Assembly: GCF_004362715.1 (NCBI RefSeq)
Contig: NZ_SNYC01000006.1
Span: 372,001 to 436,000 of the forward strand
Length of the DNA: 64,000 nt
Direction of reading: 5' to 3'
Origin: Pedobacter metabolipauper
Lineage (GTDB): Bacteria > Bacteroidota > Bacteroidia > Sphingobacteriales > Sphingobacteriaceae
The notes beneath the pieces were generated by a model that saw only the letters and a program-made list of their open reading frames with translations, had not been told where the DNA came from and searched no databases. Every line of letters begins with the position of its first letter. Within the stretch, counting starts at the first letter, position 1. A program made the position numbers and the translations under genes. Below are positions 35,253 through 45,030 of this stretch, in pieces.

Positions 35253-36113
35253 CTAGCGCACTGCAGGAGAAAATACCATTGCAATAAGGTTCCAGGTATG
35301 ATCTGCCTGGCTTTCATAAACAAAAACATAGTTAAAGCTTTCTCTAAGGTCTGCTTTATAATCAACCGTTGCTACACCATAGCTGCAGGCAAGATCTCCG
35401 CCATCAGCACGGTCTACCTTAGTTGTTTTTAACGCAACCTTTGCAAACATGCTATTAAAGAAAGCAAGTGCTTTATCTTTTCCTAAGATGGGCTCATATC
35501 CGGGAAACAATATCCTGACATCATGATTTACAAATCCTGCAAATGCCGGAATTCCATAAGATTTTAATGTAGTGCTTAAGGTAGCTTCTGTAGTAGCAAT
35601 AACTTCTGCTCCTGTAGCCCTTTGTCTGTCATTTAAAAACTTAGGACGGTATGAATCCTTTGGTTCTATAATTTGAGTAGTAACTTTGTTCAGCGGTTTG
35701 TTATGGCTAATTCCTAAATCCAGGATAAGTTCCCATTTTGCGCTGTTGTTGGCTCTCCATACAGAGAAGTATTGTCCGTAGCTTGTTTTTTCGCCAGTTT
35801 CTGTATACGGGCCTGTTGTAAAACCCCAGTCCCCACTTCTTGATACTCTTGCATATGCTGGTGTCCAGCTTATGTTTTTACTTTCAGGCTGACCAGCATA
35901 ATACGATTTTGCATTTACAGGGTTTGGTCTAAAAACTAAACCATTAGCAGATGCAAATTCGGTATAAGCAGTTTTGGCACCATGCTTTGCAAGACTTTCT
36001 GCAAACTCAGTCTCAGTTTTTACTAAAGATTTGGTTGTGCCATCAGTTCTTTGCGCATATGCACCAATGGTAGTCATACATGCAGCAACAAGTGTATATA
36101 GAAATTTATTCAT
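35253..36113 (-). CDS. Exported protein with two NTF2/SnoaL-like domains
   Basis: A 286-residue secreted protein starting at ATG 36113 (signal peptide MNKFLYTLVAACMTTIGAYA); the open frame upstream has no sensible signal. Two similar alpha+beta halves (about 25-140 and 170-284) show the DUF4440/SnoaL pattern: ETEFAESLAKHGAKTAYTEF and TEATLSTTLKSYGIPAFAGF at the starts, and RSGDWGFTTGPYTE with ADGGDLACSYGVATVDYKAD in the middle. Each half ends in a strand pair like WNLIAMVFSP. Ligand unknown. Co-transcribed with the GDPD-family gene. Confidence 0.8.
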   Translation of the reverse strand: MNKFLYTLVAACMTTIGAYAQRTDGTTKSLVKTETEFAESLAKHGAKTAYTEFASANGLVFRPNPVNAKSYYAGQPESKNISWTPAYARVSRSGDWGFTTGPYTETGEKTSYGQYFSVWRANNSAKWELILDLGISHNKPLNKVTTQIIEPKDSYRPKFLNDRQRATGAEVIATTEATLSTTLKSYGIPAFAGFVNHDVRILFPGYEPILGKDKALAFFNSMFAKVALKTTKVDRADGGDLACSYGVATVDYKADLRESFNYVFVYESQADHTWNLIAMVFSPAVR

Positions 36114-36186
36114 CATGATTTGAATGGTTATTTTGCGAATATATTGATTTGAGTAATTTTTAGCGGGTAAATTAATTAACAAAATG

Positions 36187-37647
36187 CTAGATCTTGTTCC
36201 AGGTTGTTCCTTCTTTACTGTCTTTTAGCTGGAAGCCCATGCTTTGCAGTCCCACTCTTATTTTGTCAGAAGTTGCATAATCTTTGTTCTCTTTAGCTAT
36301 TTTTCTAACGTCAATGACCAGATCCAGTACGCCATTTAGCTCATTGTTAGACGTATCTTCATCCTTTAAGCCAAAAATATCGAATACAAAATCCTTCATT
36401 AGTTTTTTCAGCGCATCCAGTTGTTTCTCAGAAACCGAGGCTTTACCATCATGAACGGTATTGATGATCCGTACGGCATCAAACAACTCAGCAATCACAA
36501 CAGGACTGTTAAAATCATCGTTCATTGCTTTTACGCAATTTGCAGCAATGGCATCTATATCAAAATCACTGGCTGCAGAGGGAACAAGCCTTTCCAGCAA
36601 GCCAATGGCATTCATCAATCTTCTAAAACCTTTCTCAGACGCATCTAAAGCCTCATTAGAAAAATCTAACGTGCTTCTGTAGTGTGCCTGCAGCATGAAG
36701 AATTTAACCGTCATCGGGCTAAAGCCCTTAACAAGCAGGGGATGATTTCCGGTAAAGAGTTCTTCGGGAAGAAAGCCATTTCCTGCAGATTTAGACATGC
36801 GTGAACCATTTACGGTCAGCATATTTGTATGCATCCAATATTTTGCCGGCTGAATATGGCTGCAAGCCTCAGACTGGGCTATTTCATTGGTATGGTGTGT
36901 AGCTGCAAGGTCCATACCACCGCCATGAATATCAAATTCATCACCAAGATACTTGGCGCTCATTGCAGAGCATTCAATGTGCCAGCCTGGAAAACCAACA
37001 CCCCAGGGTGATGGCCAGCGCATGATGGTTTCTGGCTTTGCTTTGATCCAGAGTGCAAAATCTAACCGTCCGCGCTTTTCATTCTGTCCGCCAAGTTCTC
37101 TTGTATTGGCCAGCATATCTTCCAGATTGCGGTTGGTAAGTATGGTATAATTGTATTTCTCGCTGTATTTTTCTACGTCAAAATAGATGGTTCCATTTGA
37201 TTCGTAAGCATAGCCATTTTCTATGATCACTTTGATCATCTCAATCTGCTCCATAATGTGCCCGGTTGCGGTAGGCTCTATACTTGGAGGCAGGGTATTG
37301 AACATGCGCAATACATCATGGAAACCCAATGTATACTTCTGTACAATCTCCATAGGCTCAAGCTGTTCAAGCTTGGCCCTTTTAGCAAACTTATCATCAC
37401 CTTCATCACGGTCGCCTTCCAAATGGCCTGCATCTGTGATATTACGCACATAACGAACTTTATAGCCGCTATACTTCAAATACCTGAAAATCAAGTCGAA
37501 CGAAATAAACGTACGGCAATTACCAAGGTGAACATCACTGTAAACAGTAGGCCCGCAAACATACATACCCACGTTGGGTGCATTAAGGGGTTCAAAAGGT
37601 TCTTTTTCCCTGGTCAGGGTATTATAAAGCTGTAAGCCTGTATTCAT
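36187..37647 (-). CDS. cysS: Cysteinyl-tRNA synthetase
   Basis: A 486-residue class I synthetase. HIGH-equivalent motif [15 protein letters not shown] (about 33-47), KMSKS-equivalent RMSKSAGN (about 282-289), and zinc ligands Cys30 in MYVCGPT, Cys in WHIECSAM and histidines in LAATHHTNE. Length is normal. It has a leaderless-type promoter fully contained in the 18-bp gap to the upstream endonuclease-family gene. Confidence 0.97.
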   Translation of the reverse strand: MNTGLQLYNTLTREKEPFEPLNAPNVGMYVCGPTVYSDVHLGNCRTFISFDLIFRYLKYSGYKVRYVRNITDAGHLEGDRDEGDDKFAKRAKLEQLEPMEIVQKYTLGFHDVLRMFNTLPPSIEPTATGHIMEQIEMIKVIIENGYAYESNGTIYFDVEKYSEKYNYTILTNRNLEDMLANTRELGGQNEKRGRLDFALWIKAKPETIMRWPSPWGVGFPGWHIECSAMSAKYLGDEFDIHGGGMDLAATHHTNEIAQSEACSHIQPAKYWMHTNMLTVNGSRMSKSAGNGFLPEELFTGNHPLLVKGFSPMTVKFFMLQAHYRSTLDFSNEALDASEKGFRRLMNAIGLLERLVPSAASDFDIDAIAANCVKAMNDDFNSPVVIAELFDAVRIINTVHDGKASVSEKQLDALKKLMKDFVFDIFGLKDEDTSNNELNGVLDLVIDVRKIAKENKDYATSDKIRVGLQSMGFQLKDSKEGTTWNKI

Positions 37648-37651
37648 AGTG

Positions 37652-37659
37652 CAAAGGTA
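37652..37659 (-). promoter_or_regulatory. Promoter -7 box TACCTTTG for cysS (leaderless geometry)
   Basis: On the minus strand TACCTTTG, then CACT, then ATG: four bases. The box lies in the 18-bp gap after the endonuclease-family stop codon. Confidence 0.65.
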
Positions 37660-37665
37660 AAAATT

Positions 37666-38781
37666 TTAGGGATTTAATGATAAATCGCTGCGAACAGGAA
37701 AATGATCTGACAATTTAGCCTGGATAATGCGATAATTATTCACCTTAATATCCTTTGTTGTGGCAATATAATCGATCTGAAAATTTGGGAATTTTCCATT
37801 ATAGGTACGTCCTAGCCCACGTCCATGTACTTTAAAGGTATTGTTTAAAGACCTGGTGAGCTGGGTTACTGCATAGGATGCAGGTGTATCGTTAAAATCG
37901 CCGGCAATTAAAAATGAGGAAGAACAGGCTCCCATATGCTTCTTCATAATATCTACCTGTTCACTCCGCTTTAAAAATGCATTCTTTAATAAACTGATAA
38001 TGCGTTTGGAAGGAACAATATCGGCATCCATCTTTTTAGTAACCTTGTCCAGGTAATTGTAATCCTGTTTATCAAATGAGATGGACTGTAAATGCAAGTT
38101 ATAAACACGTAATTGTTTATTGTTCACTTTAATATCGATGAAGATACTGGCATTGCCGCCATAGTTTTCTCCAAAAACAATTAGCCCTTTGTTTTTTATT
38201 GGATACTTGGAAAAGATAGCCAGTCCGGTAGCCTCGTAACTATTCTCTGATGAAGGTTCAAAGTAATAATAAGGTGTCTTTAAGATTTGCTTTAGACTGT
38301 CTGTAATATCAAAAGGACCTTTTTGGCGGGTGTAATATTCCTGAAAACAGATCACGTCCGGATCTTCATTTCTAATCAGGTCGAGCATCCGCTCTTTTAT
38401 CTGCTCTATATTTTCAGATCCATATGGTTTAAAGCTATGCACATTATAGGTCATCATTCTAAACAACTCCGGGTTGGCTTTTTTACCGGCACCGGATTCA
38501 CCGGCAATACCAAAAGTTGCAGTCAGTGCCCTCCATCCAATCAGGATCACTACGGCCGTACTGATGGCGAATATCCATCTTTTTCTCAGGCACCACCATA
38601 AGATCATCAGGATATTAATAATTAAGAGAAATGGATAAGCGAGACCAAAGAAAGCGATGTATTTATTATCGCGGGGATCAAAAGTACCAGCCAAAAAACC
38701 CAACACCAGGGCTATTGCTAAAAGAACAGCACCAAAGCGGACTATTTTATCAATAAATGTGGGCTTAGTTTCCTTTTTCAT
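37666..38781 (-). CDS. Membrane-anchored endonuclease/exonuclease/phosphatase-family protein
   Basis: A 371-residue protein with about three N-terminal membrane helices (FGAVLLAIALVLGFLAGTF, FFGLAYPFLLIINILMILWW and ISTAVVILIGWRALTATF) and an EEP catalytic domain (about 105-371). Active-site motifs are MTYNVHSF, DVICFQEYYT, LHLQSISF, IAGDFNDTPAS, IDYIATT and KLSDHFPV, all in place for a magnesium-dependent phosphodiesterase facing the periplasm. Its start overlaps the rhomboid stop by one base. The substrate (nucleic acid or lipid head group) cannot be told. Confidence 0.9.
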   Translation of the reverse strand: MKKETKPTFIDKIVRFGAVLLAIALVLGFLAGTFDPRDNKYIAFFGLAYPFLLIINILMILWWCLRKRWIFAISTAVVILIGWRALTATFGIAGESGAGKKANPELFRMMTYNVHSFKPYGSENIEQIKERMLDLIRNEDPDVICFQEYYTRQKGPFDITDSLKQILKTPYYYFEPSSENSYEATGLAIFSKYPIKNKGLIVFGENYGGNASIFIDIKVNNKQLRVYNLHLQSISFDKQDYNYLDKVTKKMDADIVPSKRIISLLKNAFLKRSEQVDIMKKHMGACSSSFLIAGDFNDTPASYAVTQLTRSLNNTFKVHGRGLGRTYNGKFPNFQIDYIATTKDIKVNNYRIIQAKLSDHFPVRSDLSLNP

Positions 38782-39656
38782 TAGTGTTTACTGGCCTTAA
38801 ATAAGGTTTCCTTTTCTTCTCTGCTCAATTGATCGTAACCCGATTTAGATATTTTATCTAAGATCGCATCTATTTCCTTTTGATCAACCAATTCTTTCTT
38901 TTTTATTGAAGATGCTGCCCTGCCGGATGATTTGGCAGGTTCATTTTTAACCACCCTTAATTTGGGCTTTCTTTTAAACAGATTGCTCCAGTCTGTTCCT
39001 CCCTGAAGTACCTTAATGTAGAAGAAGCCCAAAATAGCCCCACCAATATGAGAGAAACTGCCACCGGCATTAATTGAGGTGGTTCCAATCAAATCCAATA
39101 AGATATACGCGATGGCAAGGTATTTTAATTTTACGTCACCAAACAGGAGTAACCGCATGCTGTAATCCGGCACAAGTGTAGCTGCTGCAACCACCACTGC
39201 CATTACTGCGGCAGATGAGCCGATGATTGTTGCCTCAGAAATACTATTGGCAAATACAGGAAAAATATTAAAAGCCCCGGCAAATAATAGTGCACCAGCA
39301 AAGCCCCCGGTGAGGTATACAAAATGAAACTGTCTTGGCTTAAGAAAGTCAAGAAAGATCCTGCCCATCCAAAACAGCCAAAGCATGTTAAAAAGAAAAT
39401 GGAAAAAGCCATCATGAAAAAACTGGTAAGTAAGCAGGGTGTAAAAGCGGACAGGGATTTTATCCAGATAGGCCGGAAATCCAAAATACTCCCTGATAAT
39501 GCCATCATAATTGACTCCATTTCCAGAAAGAAATAATGGAACATTAATTAGCGAAACCACTAAAAAAACGAGTGTATTTAATCCAATATATAAATAAGAT
39601 GGATCACCCGATTGAAAAACCTTAAACTTTAAATCCTTTATCAGGTTGTTATTCAT
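38781..39656 (-). CDS. Rhomboid-family intramembrane serine protease
   Basis: A 291-residue rhomboid with six or more membrane helices. The catalytic serine is in IIGSSAAVMAVVV and the histidine in SHIGGAILGFFYIKVL; the loop-1 WR-like region and a conserved FHDGFFHFLFNMLWLFWMGR (positions about 75-94) with the second-helix asparagine are present. A 60-residue lysine-rich cytoplasmic tail follows. It is the second of two adjacent rhomboid genes, overlapping the first by 8 bp. Confidence 0.9.
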   Translation of the reverse strand: MNNNLIKDLKFKVFQSGDPSYLYIGLNTLVFLVVSLINVPLFLSGNGVNYDGIIREYFGFPAYLDKIPVRFYTLLTYQFFHDGFFHFLFNMLWLFWMGRIFLDFLKPRQFHFVYLTGGFAGALLFAGAFNIFPVFANSISEATIIGSSAAVMAVVVAAATLVPDYSMRLLLFGDVKLKYLAIAYILLDLIGTTSINAGGSFSHIGGAILGFFYIKVLQGGTDWSNLFKRKPKLRVVKNEPAKSSGRAASSIKKKELVDQKEIDAILDKISKSGYDQLSREEKETLFKASKH

Positions 39657-40401
39657 AATATGTATAAAATCTATTGTTATCCTTATCCTTCCAAAGTTTT
39701 ACTAAGATAAAGCCCAGCAAAGCACCACCTAAATGGGCATAATGTGCTATAGAATCTCCCGGAATTTTTGCTACACCCAATGACAATTCCAATATGATGT
39801 ATACCGGAACCATATATTTTGCTTTTATAGGAATCGGGATAAACATCAGGTATAGCTCTGTATTCGGATAAAGCATGCCAAATGCCACTAATAAACCAAA
39901 TACAGCCCCAGATGCGCCAATCATAGGAAATCCATAAATTCCTAATAAGGTATTCATACTTTCCTCAGACAATCCCGGTATATTGATATTTGCAGAAATT
40001 CCATTTCCTGAACGTGTTAAATCCATTATTGGATTATTTGCAATTGATCCGGTAATGTGATAAACCTCGTAAGCCTGTACGCCCATTTGTAAGGCTACCG
40101 CACCTAACCCGGTAATCAAATAAAAATTAATAAACCTTTTCGTTCCCCACCTGCTTTCGATAACGCCTCCAAACATGTACAAAGCAAACATATTGAAAAA
40201 TATATGCATAAAATCACCATGCATGAACATGTATGTAATCAATTGCCAAACACGAAAAAATTGAGAATCAAAGTAGAAAGCACCGAGTAAATAGTCCAAA
40301 TCAGCCAATCCGGTATTCTTAACAACATATTTTGCAGCAAAAAACAACACATTAATGATGAGCAGATTTTTTACTACAGGGGGTATATTAATTGTATTCA
40401 T
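39649..40401 (-). CDS. Rhomboid-family intramembrane serine protease
   Basis: A 250-residue rhomboid. HGDFMHIFFNMFALYMFGG gives the helix-2 His/Asn motif, GASGAVFGLLVAFGML carries the catalytic serine, and YAHLGGALLGFILVKLW the catalytic histidine. It starts five bases after the mutL stop and overlaps the next rhomboid by 8 bp, so mutL-rhomboid-rhomboid-EEP form one tight unit. The pair is common in Pedobacter-type genomes, probably with related but different substrates. Confidence 0.92.
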   Translation of the reverse strand: MNTINIPPVVKNLLIINVLFFAAKYVVKNTGLADLDYLLGAFYFDSQFFRVWQLITYMFMHGDFMHIFFNMFALYMFGGVIESRWGTKRFINFYLITGLGAVALQMGVQAYEVYHITGSIANNPIMDLTRSGNGISANINIPGLSEESMNTLLGIYGFPMIGASGAVFGLLVAFGMLYPNTELYLMFIPIPIKAKYMVPVYIILELSLGVAKIPGDSIAHYAHLGGALLGFILVKLWKDKDNNRFYTYYE

Positions 40402-40406
40402 GCGAT

Positions 40407-42278
40407 CTATTTATCAAATTTTTTATCCAGTTCTAAAAGCCCGATCGTTTGTATAACGGGTCTGCCGCTAATGCTATAATTAGGGGTCTTACATGCAAAA
40501 AGCTGTTCAATTAACATGTTCATCTCTGCCTGCTGTAATGCTGTACCACTTTTAATGGCACTATTTCTAGCCATACTTCTGGCAAGGGCATCTCTCTTAT
40601 CCAGTTTAAGTTCTTGCTGTGAGTTTTTAAATCCTTCAATAAGGTGTTCAAAAAGCTGCGTTTCATTGATGTTATTGCTGCCAAGATCAACAGGGATCCC
40701 TTCAATCACTAACGTATTTTTACCAAACTCTCTTACTTCAAAACCTAAACTTTTTATATCATCCAGTAAACTCTTTGCCAATTCATAATCATTGGGGCTT
40801 AAAGTAACGGTTTGAGGAAACAGGCTTTGCTGTGAGGCCCCTTTTCTATCTTCCAGATGGAGTATAAAACGTTCGTACAGGATTCTTTCATGCGCCGCCT
40901 GCTGGTCAATCAGCATGATCCCAGATTTAATCTGAGAGATGATGTATTTATTGTGGAGCTGCATCAGCTGTTTCTGAACGGGCGCAAATTGTTCTTCCGT
41001 GTCAGAGCCGGGCAGTTCCATTTTATGCTGCTGTTGCTCTGCAGTATCCTTTGCTATTTCATATAATGTACCCCAATTTTTCGTGCTGGGCGATAAATTA
41101 CCAGATCCTCCGCTATAATTTTTAGAAAAGCTGGCATAGGCATGATCCCTCGGTTCTGGCTTCTCTTCTGTAAAAGGGTTAAAATTAGGGTTAAAGTTTA
41201 TTGTAGGAGGTACGATCTCTTCAGGGGCTTTATGGGTAATCATCGCACTAAATCCGGTTTCCTGATCAAAATCTATAGTCGGACTGATGTTAAAACGCCC
41301 CAATGATCTTTTCACTGCGGAATGCAGGATCGCATAAATGGATTTTTCATCCAGGTACTTGATCTCTGTCTTTGTAGGATGTACGTTCACATCAATTTTT
41401 GCCGGATCTATATCGATGAACAGAACATACAATGGGAAATTATCATCCGGCAGTAACTCTTCATAAGCCCGGTTTACAGCATGATTTAGATATGGATCTT
41501 TAATAAAACGGTTGTTCACAAAAAAGAACTGCTCACCACGGGTTTTCTTAGCAAACTCAGGTTTGCCAATAAATCCTTTTAAATTAATGATGGATGTTTC
41601 TTCTTCCACAGGAATCAGACGTTCATTGTAATTATTTCCAAAAAGGTGAACGATCCGTTGTTTCAATGCAGATGCCGGCAACCGGTAAATCTCTGCCCCA
41701 TCGTGATGCAAGGTAAATGCAATGGCTGGATGTGCCAGGGCTACCCTTTGAAATTCATCCAGAATATGCCTCATTTCGGCAGGGTTACTTCTCAGAAAAT
41801 TTCTCCTTGCCGGAGTATTGTAAAAAAGGTTCTTTATGCAAATGCTTGTTCCGGCAGATGTTGCAACAGGCTCTTGCTTAATGAACAAGGATCCCTCAAT
41901 TTCAATCAAGGTGCCTAGCTCTTCATCGTGCTTACGGGTTTTCATTTCTACCTGCGCAATAGCGGCGATAGAAGCCATGGCCTCCCCTCTAAAGCCCATC
42001 GTACGAATGGCAAACAGGTCTTCTGCTTTGCGCACTTTAGATGTTGCATGACGCTCAAAGCACATGCGGGCATCGGTAACGCTCATTCCACTTCCATTAT
42101 CGATCACCTGGATCAATGATTTCCCCGCGTCTTTAACAATCAGCTGAACCTTATTGGCCCCGGCATCTATGGCATTTTCTAATAATTCTTTTACTGCCGA
42201 TGCAGGACGCTGCACCACCTCACCTGCTGCAATTTGATTGGCAACACTATCGGGTAAAAGTTGTATAATATCTGACAT
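40407..42278 (-). CDS. mutL: DNA mismatch repair protein MutL
   Basis: A 623-residue MutL. The GHKL ATPase domain has ELLENAIDAGANKVQL (motif I), DNGSGM (motif II), TMGFRGEAMASIAAIA (motif III). The C-terminal domain carries LIDQQAAHERILYERF, which fits the DQHAx2Ex4E endonuclease motif, so it is a nicking MutL as expected in bacteria without MutH. The end (ACKTPNYSISGRP) supports the metal site. First gene of the mutL-rhomboid operon. Confidence 0.96.
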   Translation of the reverse strand: MSDIIQLLPDSVANQIAAGEVVQRPASAVKELLENAIDAGANKVQLIVKDAGKSLIQVIDNGSGMSVTDARMCFERHATSKVRKAEDLFAIRTMGFRGEAMASIAAIAQVEMKTRKHDEELGTLIEIEGSLFIKQEPVATSAGTSICIKNLFYNTPARRNFLRSNPAEMRHILDEFQRVALAHPAIAFTLHHDGAEIYRLPASALKQRIVHLFGNNYNERLIPVEEETSIINLKGFIGKPEFAKKTRGEQFFFVNNRFIKDPYLNHAVNRAYEELLPDDNFPLYVLFIDIDPAKIDVNVHPTKTEIKYLDEKSIYAILHSAVKRSLGRFNISPTIDFDQETGFSAMITHKAPEEIVPPTINFNPNFNPFTEEKPEPRDHAYASFSKNYSGGSGNLSPSTKNWGTLYEIAKDTAEQQQHKMELPGSDTEEQFAPVQKQLMQLHNKYIISQIKSGIMLIDQQAAHERILYERFILHLEDRKGASQQSLFPQTVTLSPNDYELAKSLLDDIKSLGFEVREFGKNTLVIEGIPVDLGSNNINETQLFEHLIEGFKNSQQELKLDKRDALARSMARNSAIKSGTALQQAEMNMLIEQLFACKTPNYSISGRPVIQTIGLLELDKKFDK

Positions 42279-42439
42279 TTATATCCTGGTAAAGGTTGCT
42301 AATTTAAGGAAAATAAGACTCATTTCGGGCTTTCTTTTTCAGTTAATTGATGTTAACACTGCTTGTGTCAAGATAAGAATACCGAATCAGTTAATAATAA
42401 TCTTGTTCAAAATGGCATGCTTTTTATATCTTTAAGGCT

Positions 42440-44236
42440 ATGAATAAAATTATCATTGGCCTGCTCTGCTTATGCACCTTTACCGCATGCGCACAAGATC
42501 ATCAGCAAAATGCACAAACGCTTAACCTCCTTAATAAAATTACCAGTAATACGGTACTCTTAAACAATCACAATGCAGTTATCCCGTTATTAAACCTGGA
42601 TAAGCAAAACATTGCGTCAGTTAACCTGGGTTTTAACAACCAGTCTGTTTTTGACAGTCTTTTAAATAAGTATACAAAAATAACATCATTCAGTGCCAAT
42701 GATTATCAAAGTGCTGCTACGCTGAATGACCTGGAAGATGATCTTAAATATTTTAATACCGTAATTGTATCCTTACCTTCTTCGGCCAGCAATGATATAC
42801 GTATAACCAGTTTTATTTTGAGCCTTTCAAAAAACAAACAGGTCATTGTTTCTTTATTTGGAGAAGGTAAAGCATTGGCTGCATTCGATGCTCTAAATGT
42901 TCCGATCATCTGGACAGATCAAAATACGCCATTATCGGCAGCAATTATCCCCCAGATCATTTTTGGAGGAATTGGGATCAATAAAAAGCTGTCTGCAAAC
43001 TTTTCTGCAAAATATATTGCCGGCTCTGGTTTCGAAACCAGCACCATTCGCCTAAAATATACCTTACCGGAAGATGCCGGTGTTAATGCAGACAACTTAA
43101 AGGAGATTGATGAAATTGCTAATGAAGCCATCAAAGCACAGGCTACACCTGGTGTTGTGGTTTTGGTTGCTAAAAATGGAAAAGTAATCTTTAATAAGGC
43201 TTACGGAAACCACACCTACGTAAATGGGATTCCGGAAAAAGTAAGCGACATTTTTGATTTGGCCTCCTTAACAAAAACAACAGCCACCACACCTACCGTG
43301 ATGCGTTTGTTCGAAGAAAACAAGCTTAACCTGGACACCAACATCGGAGCCTATATCCCTAAGGCAAGAACATTGCCTATGAATGAGATCAAGGTACGTG
43401 AAGTGATGCTGCACCAGGCTGGTTTTATCCCATATATCCCTTTTCATAATTCAGTAACTACGAGCGACTACAGCAGAGATTCCAGCGCGGCCTATCCTAC
43501 CAAGGCTGCAGACAATTATTACATCCGGAAAAATTACTTTAAGGATGTGATGTGGCCTAAAATGCTAACCTCTCCCATTAAAACAAGGGGTAAGTATGTT
43601 TATAGCGACATCAGCATGTACGTAATGAAAGATATTGTAGAGCGTTTAAGCGGTGTTCCGCTAAACCAATATGTGTGGGATAATTTCTATAAGCCGCTGG
43701 GCATGCAGACTGCAGGTTTTTTACCCAGAAACAGGTTTAGTAAAGACCAGATCGTCCCTACAGAACAAGATACCTACTTTAGAAAAACCCTGCTTGAGGG
43801 TTACGTCCACGATCAGGGTGCCGCATTGGTGGGCGGAGTTTCCGGGCATGCCGGTTTATTTGCAAGTGCAAACGATCTGGCCATCATCTATCAAATGCTC
43901 TTAAACAAAGGCAGCTATGGCGGCCAGCAATATTTTAAACCGCAAACGGTAGATCTGTTCACCCAGAAACAATCTGATGTAAGCAGAAGAGGTCTTGGTT
44001 TTGACAGATGGGATCCAGACCTAACCAAAAAATACCCTTCAGAACTTGCCTCGCCACAAACATACGGACATACCGGATACACTGGGACCTGTGTGTGGGT
44101 TGATCCATCCAGAGGATTGGTATACATCTTCTTATCTAACCGCGTACACCCATCGGTTACCGAAAAGCTCGGTAACCTAAAAATACGGGGACGAATTCAG
44201 GATGCAATCAATAAAGCAATTGATAAAGGATTATAA
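42440..44236 (+). CDS. Lipoprotein serine hydrolase (class C beta-lactamase fold) with GH3 C-terminal-domain remnant
   Basis: A 598-residue lipoprotein (lipobox TFTAC, cysteine at residue 18). Residues about 28-200 resemble the C-terminal domain of GH3 glycosidases (TVLLNNHNAVIPL, QIIFGGIGINKKL). Residues 215-598 are a complete serine beta-lactamase-like domain with SxxK in LASLTKTT (about 278), YSD near 395 and the KTG-like HTGYTGTCVW near 535. In many Bacteroidota a full GH3 catalytic domain precedes these two; here it is missing. Likely acts on cell wall peptides or muropeptides. TATCTTTA five bases before the ATG is a near-consensus promoter box. Confidence 0.85.
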   Translation: MNKIIIGLLCLCTFTACAQDHQQNAQTLNLLNKITSNTVLLNNHNAVIPLLNLDKQNIASVNLGFNNQSVFDSLLNKYTKITSFSANDYQSAATLNDLEDDLKYFNTVIVSLPSSASNDIRITSFILSLSKNKQVIVSLFGEGKALAAFDALNVPIIWTDQNTPLSAAIIPQIIFGGIGINKKLSANFSAKYIAGSGFETSTIRLKYTLPEDAGVNADNLKEIDEIANEAIKAQATPGVVVLVAKNGKVIFNKAYGNHTYVNGIPEKVSDIFDLASLTKTTATTPTVMRLFEENKLNLDTNIGAYIPKARTLPMNEIKVREVMLHQAGFIPYIPFHNSVTTSDYSRDSSAAYPTKAADNYYIRKNYFKDVMWPKMLTSPIKTRGKYVYSDISMYVMKDIVERLSGVPLNQYVWDNFYKPLGMQTAGFLPRNRFSKDQIVPTEQDTYFRKTLLEGYVHDQGAALVGGVSGHAGLFASANDLAIIYQMLLNKGSYGGQQYFKPQTVDLFTQKQSDVSRRGLGFDRWDPDLTKKYPSELASPQTYGHTGYTGTCVWVDPSRGLVYIFLSNRVHPSVTEKLGNLKIRGRIQDAINKAIDKGL

Positions 44237-44240
44237 ACTA

Positions 44241-44903
44241 TTAAAAGTGATGCCTGGTTACTTTACCCTTTACCAGGTATAGCTTTTTAATCACATCACG
44301 TGCTATTATGGTGTCTCCTCTAAAATTTGGGTTAGAGGAGCGCAAAATAATTTTACTGTAGCTGGTATGCTCATAAAGCAGCTTAACGCTGGTAAAATTA
44401 TTAGCACGATCATCTGCAACCACCAGGTAGGCCTCTCCCCATTGAATGATCTCGAGGTTTTTCACCTCCTTTACCGCAATGATCTCCCCACTGGCGTATT
44501 TCGGGTACATGCTATCGCCATATATCGGCATATATGCATCACAATCATTAAACGGCTTATAGTTCACGTAATACTCTGGCGGCTCACGAAGTTCATTAAA
44601 ATCTTCGAAGGCACGCTCGGCCATGTTTACGTTATAAAAAGGAACGCCAGGCTTATTTAAGGAAATTTTAGTAAACATCTCCCCTTCGCCGGTAAGCAGC
44701 CAATCCTTATTTATAGAATGGTACCTGACTATCGCCCCAATTAATTTTACACCTATATTCCTGTTACCCAGTTCAACAGCTGAAAAGTTAGCTGTGTGGC
44801 CACTTATAGGCACATAAAAATCATGTATGGTCTTGCCTTTGATCAGCCTGACTTCCTTAAGCCGCGAACCAATTTTATTTGTCTGTAAATCAGTGTGTTT
44901 CAA
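44241..44903 (-). CDS. S24/LexA-like repressor with N-terminal helix-turn-helix
   Basis: A 220-residue regulator. Residues 10-70 form an XRE-like DNA-binding domain (IGSRLKEVRLIKGKTIHDFY, KLIGAIVRYHSINKDWLLTG). Residues 115-218 form an S24 signal-peptidase-like domain with YGDSMYPKYASGE (catalytic serine) and a candidate lysine in NFTSVKLLYEH. Phage CI-type and Bacteroidota accessory-region repressors have this form. The start is a TTG, with ATT ATT before it and a stop upstream; no ATG exists before residue 76. Divergent from the next two-gene unit, which it probably controls. Confidence 0.85.
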   Translation of the reverse strand: MKHTDLQTNKIGSRLKEVRLIKGKTIHDFYVPISGHTANFSAVELGNRNIGVKLIGAIVRYHSINKDWLLTGEGEMFTKISLNKPGVPFYNVNMAERAFEDFNELREPPEYYVNYKPFNDCDAYMPIYGDSMYPKYASGEIIAVKEVKNLEIIQWGEAYLVVADDRANNFTSVKLLYEHTSYSKIILRSSNPNFRGDTIIARDVIKKLYLVKGKVTRHHF

Positions 44904-45030
44904 AATAATTTAATTAAAGTTTAGAAATGAGTTGTCTTGTTTGCTAAGAAATGGTTAACGTTACATGTAATTCTTGCAAGTTACTAATTTTTATATTAAG
45001 TCACATTAAATCATTTAAAATTATATAATT

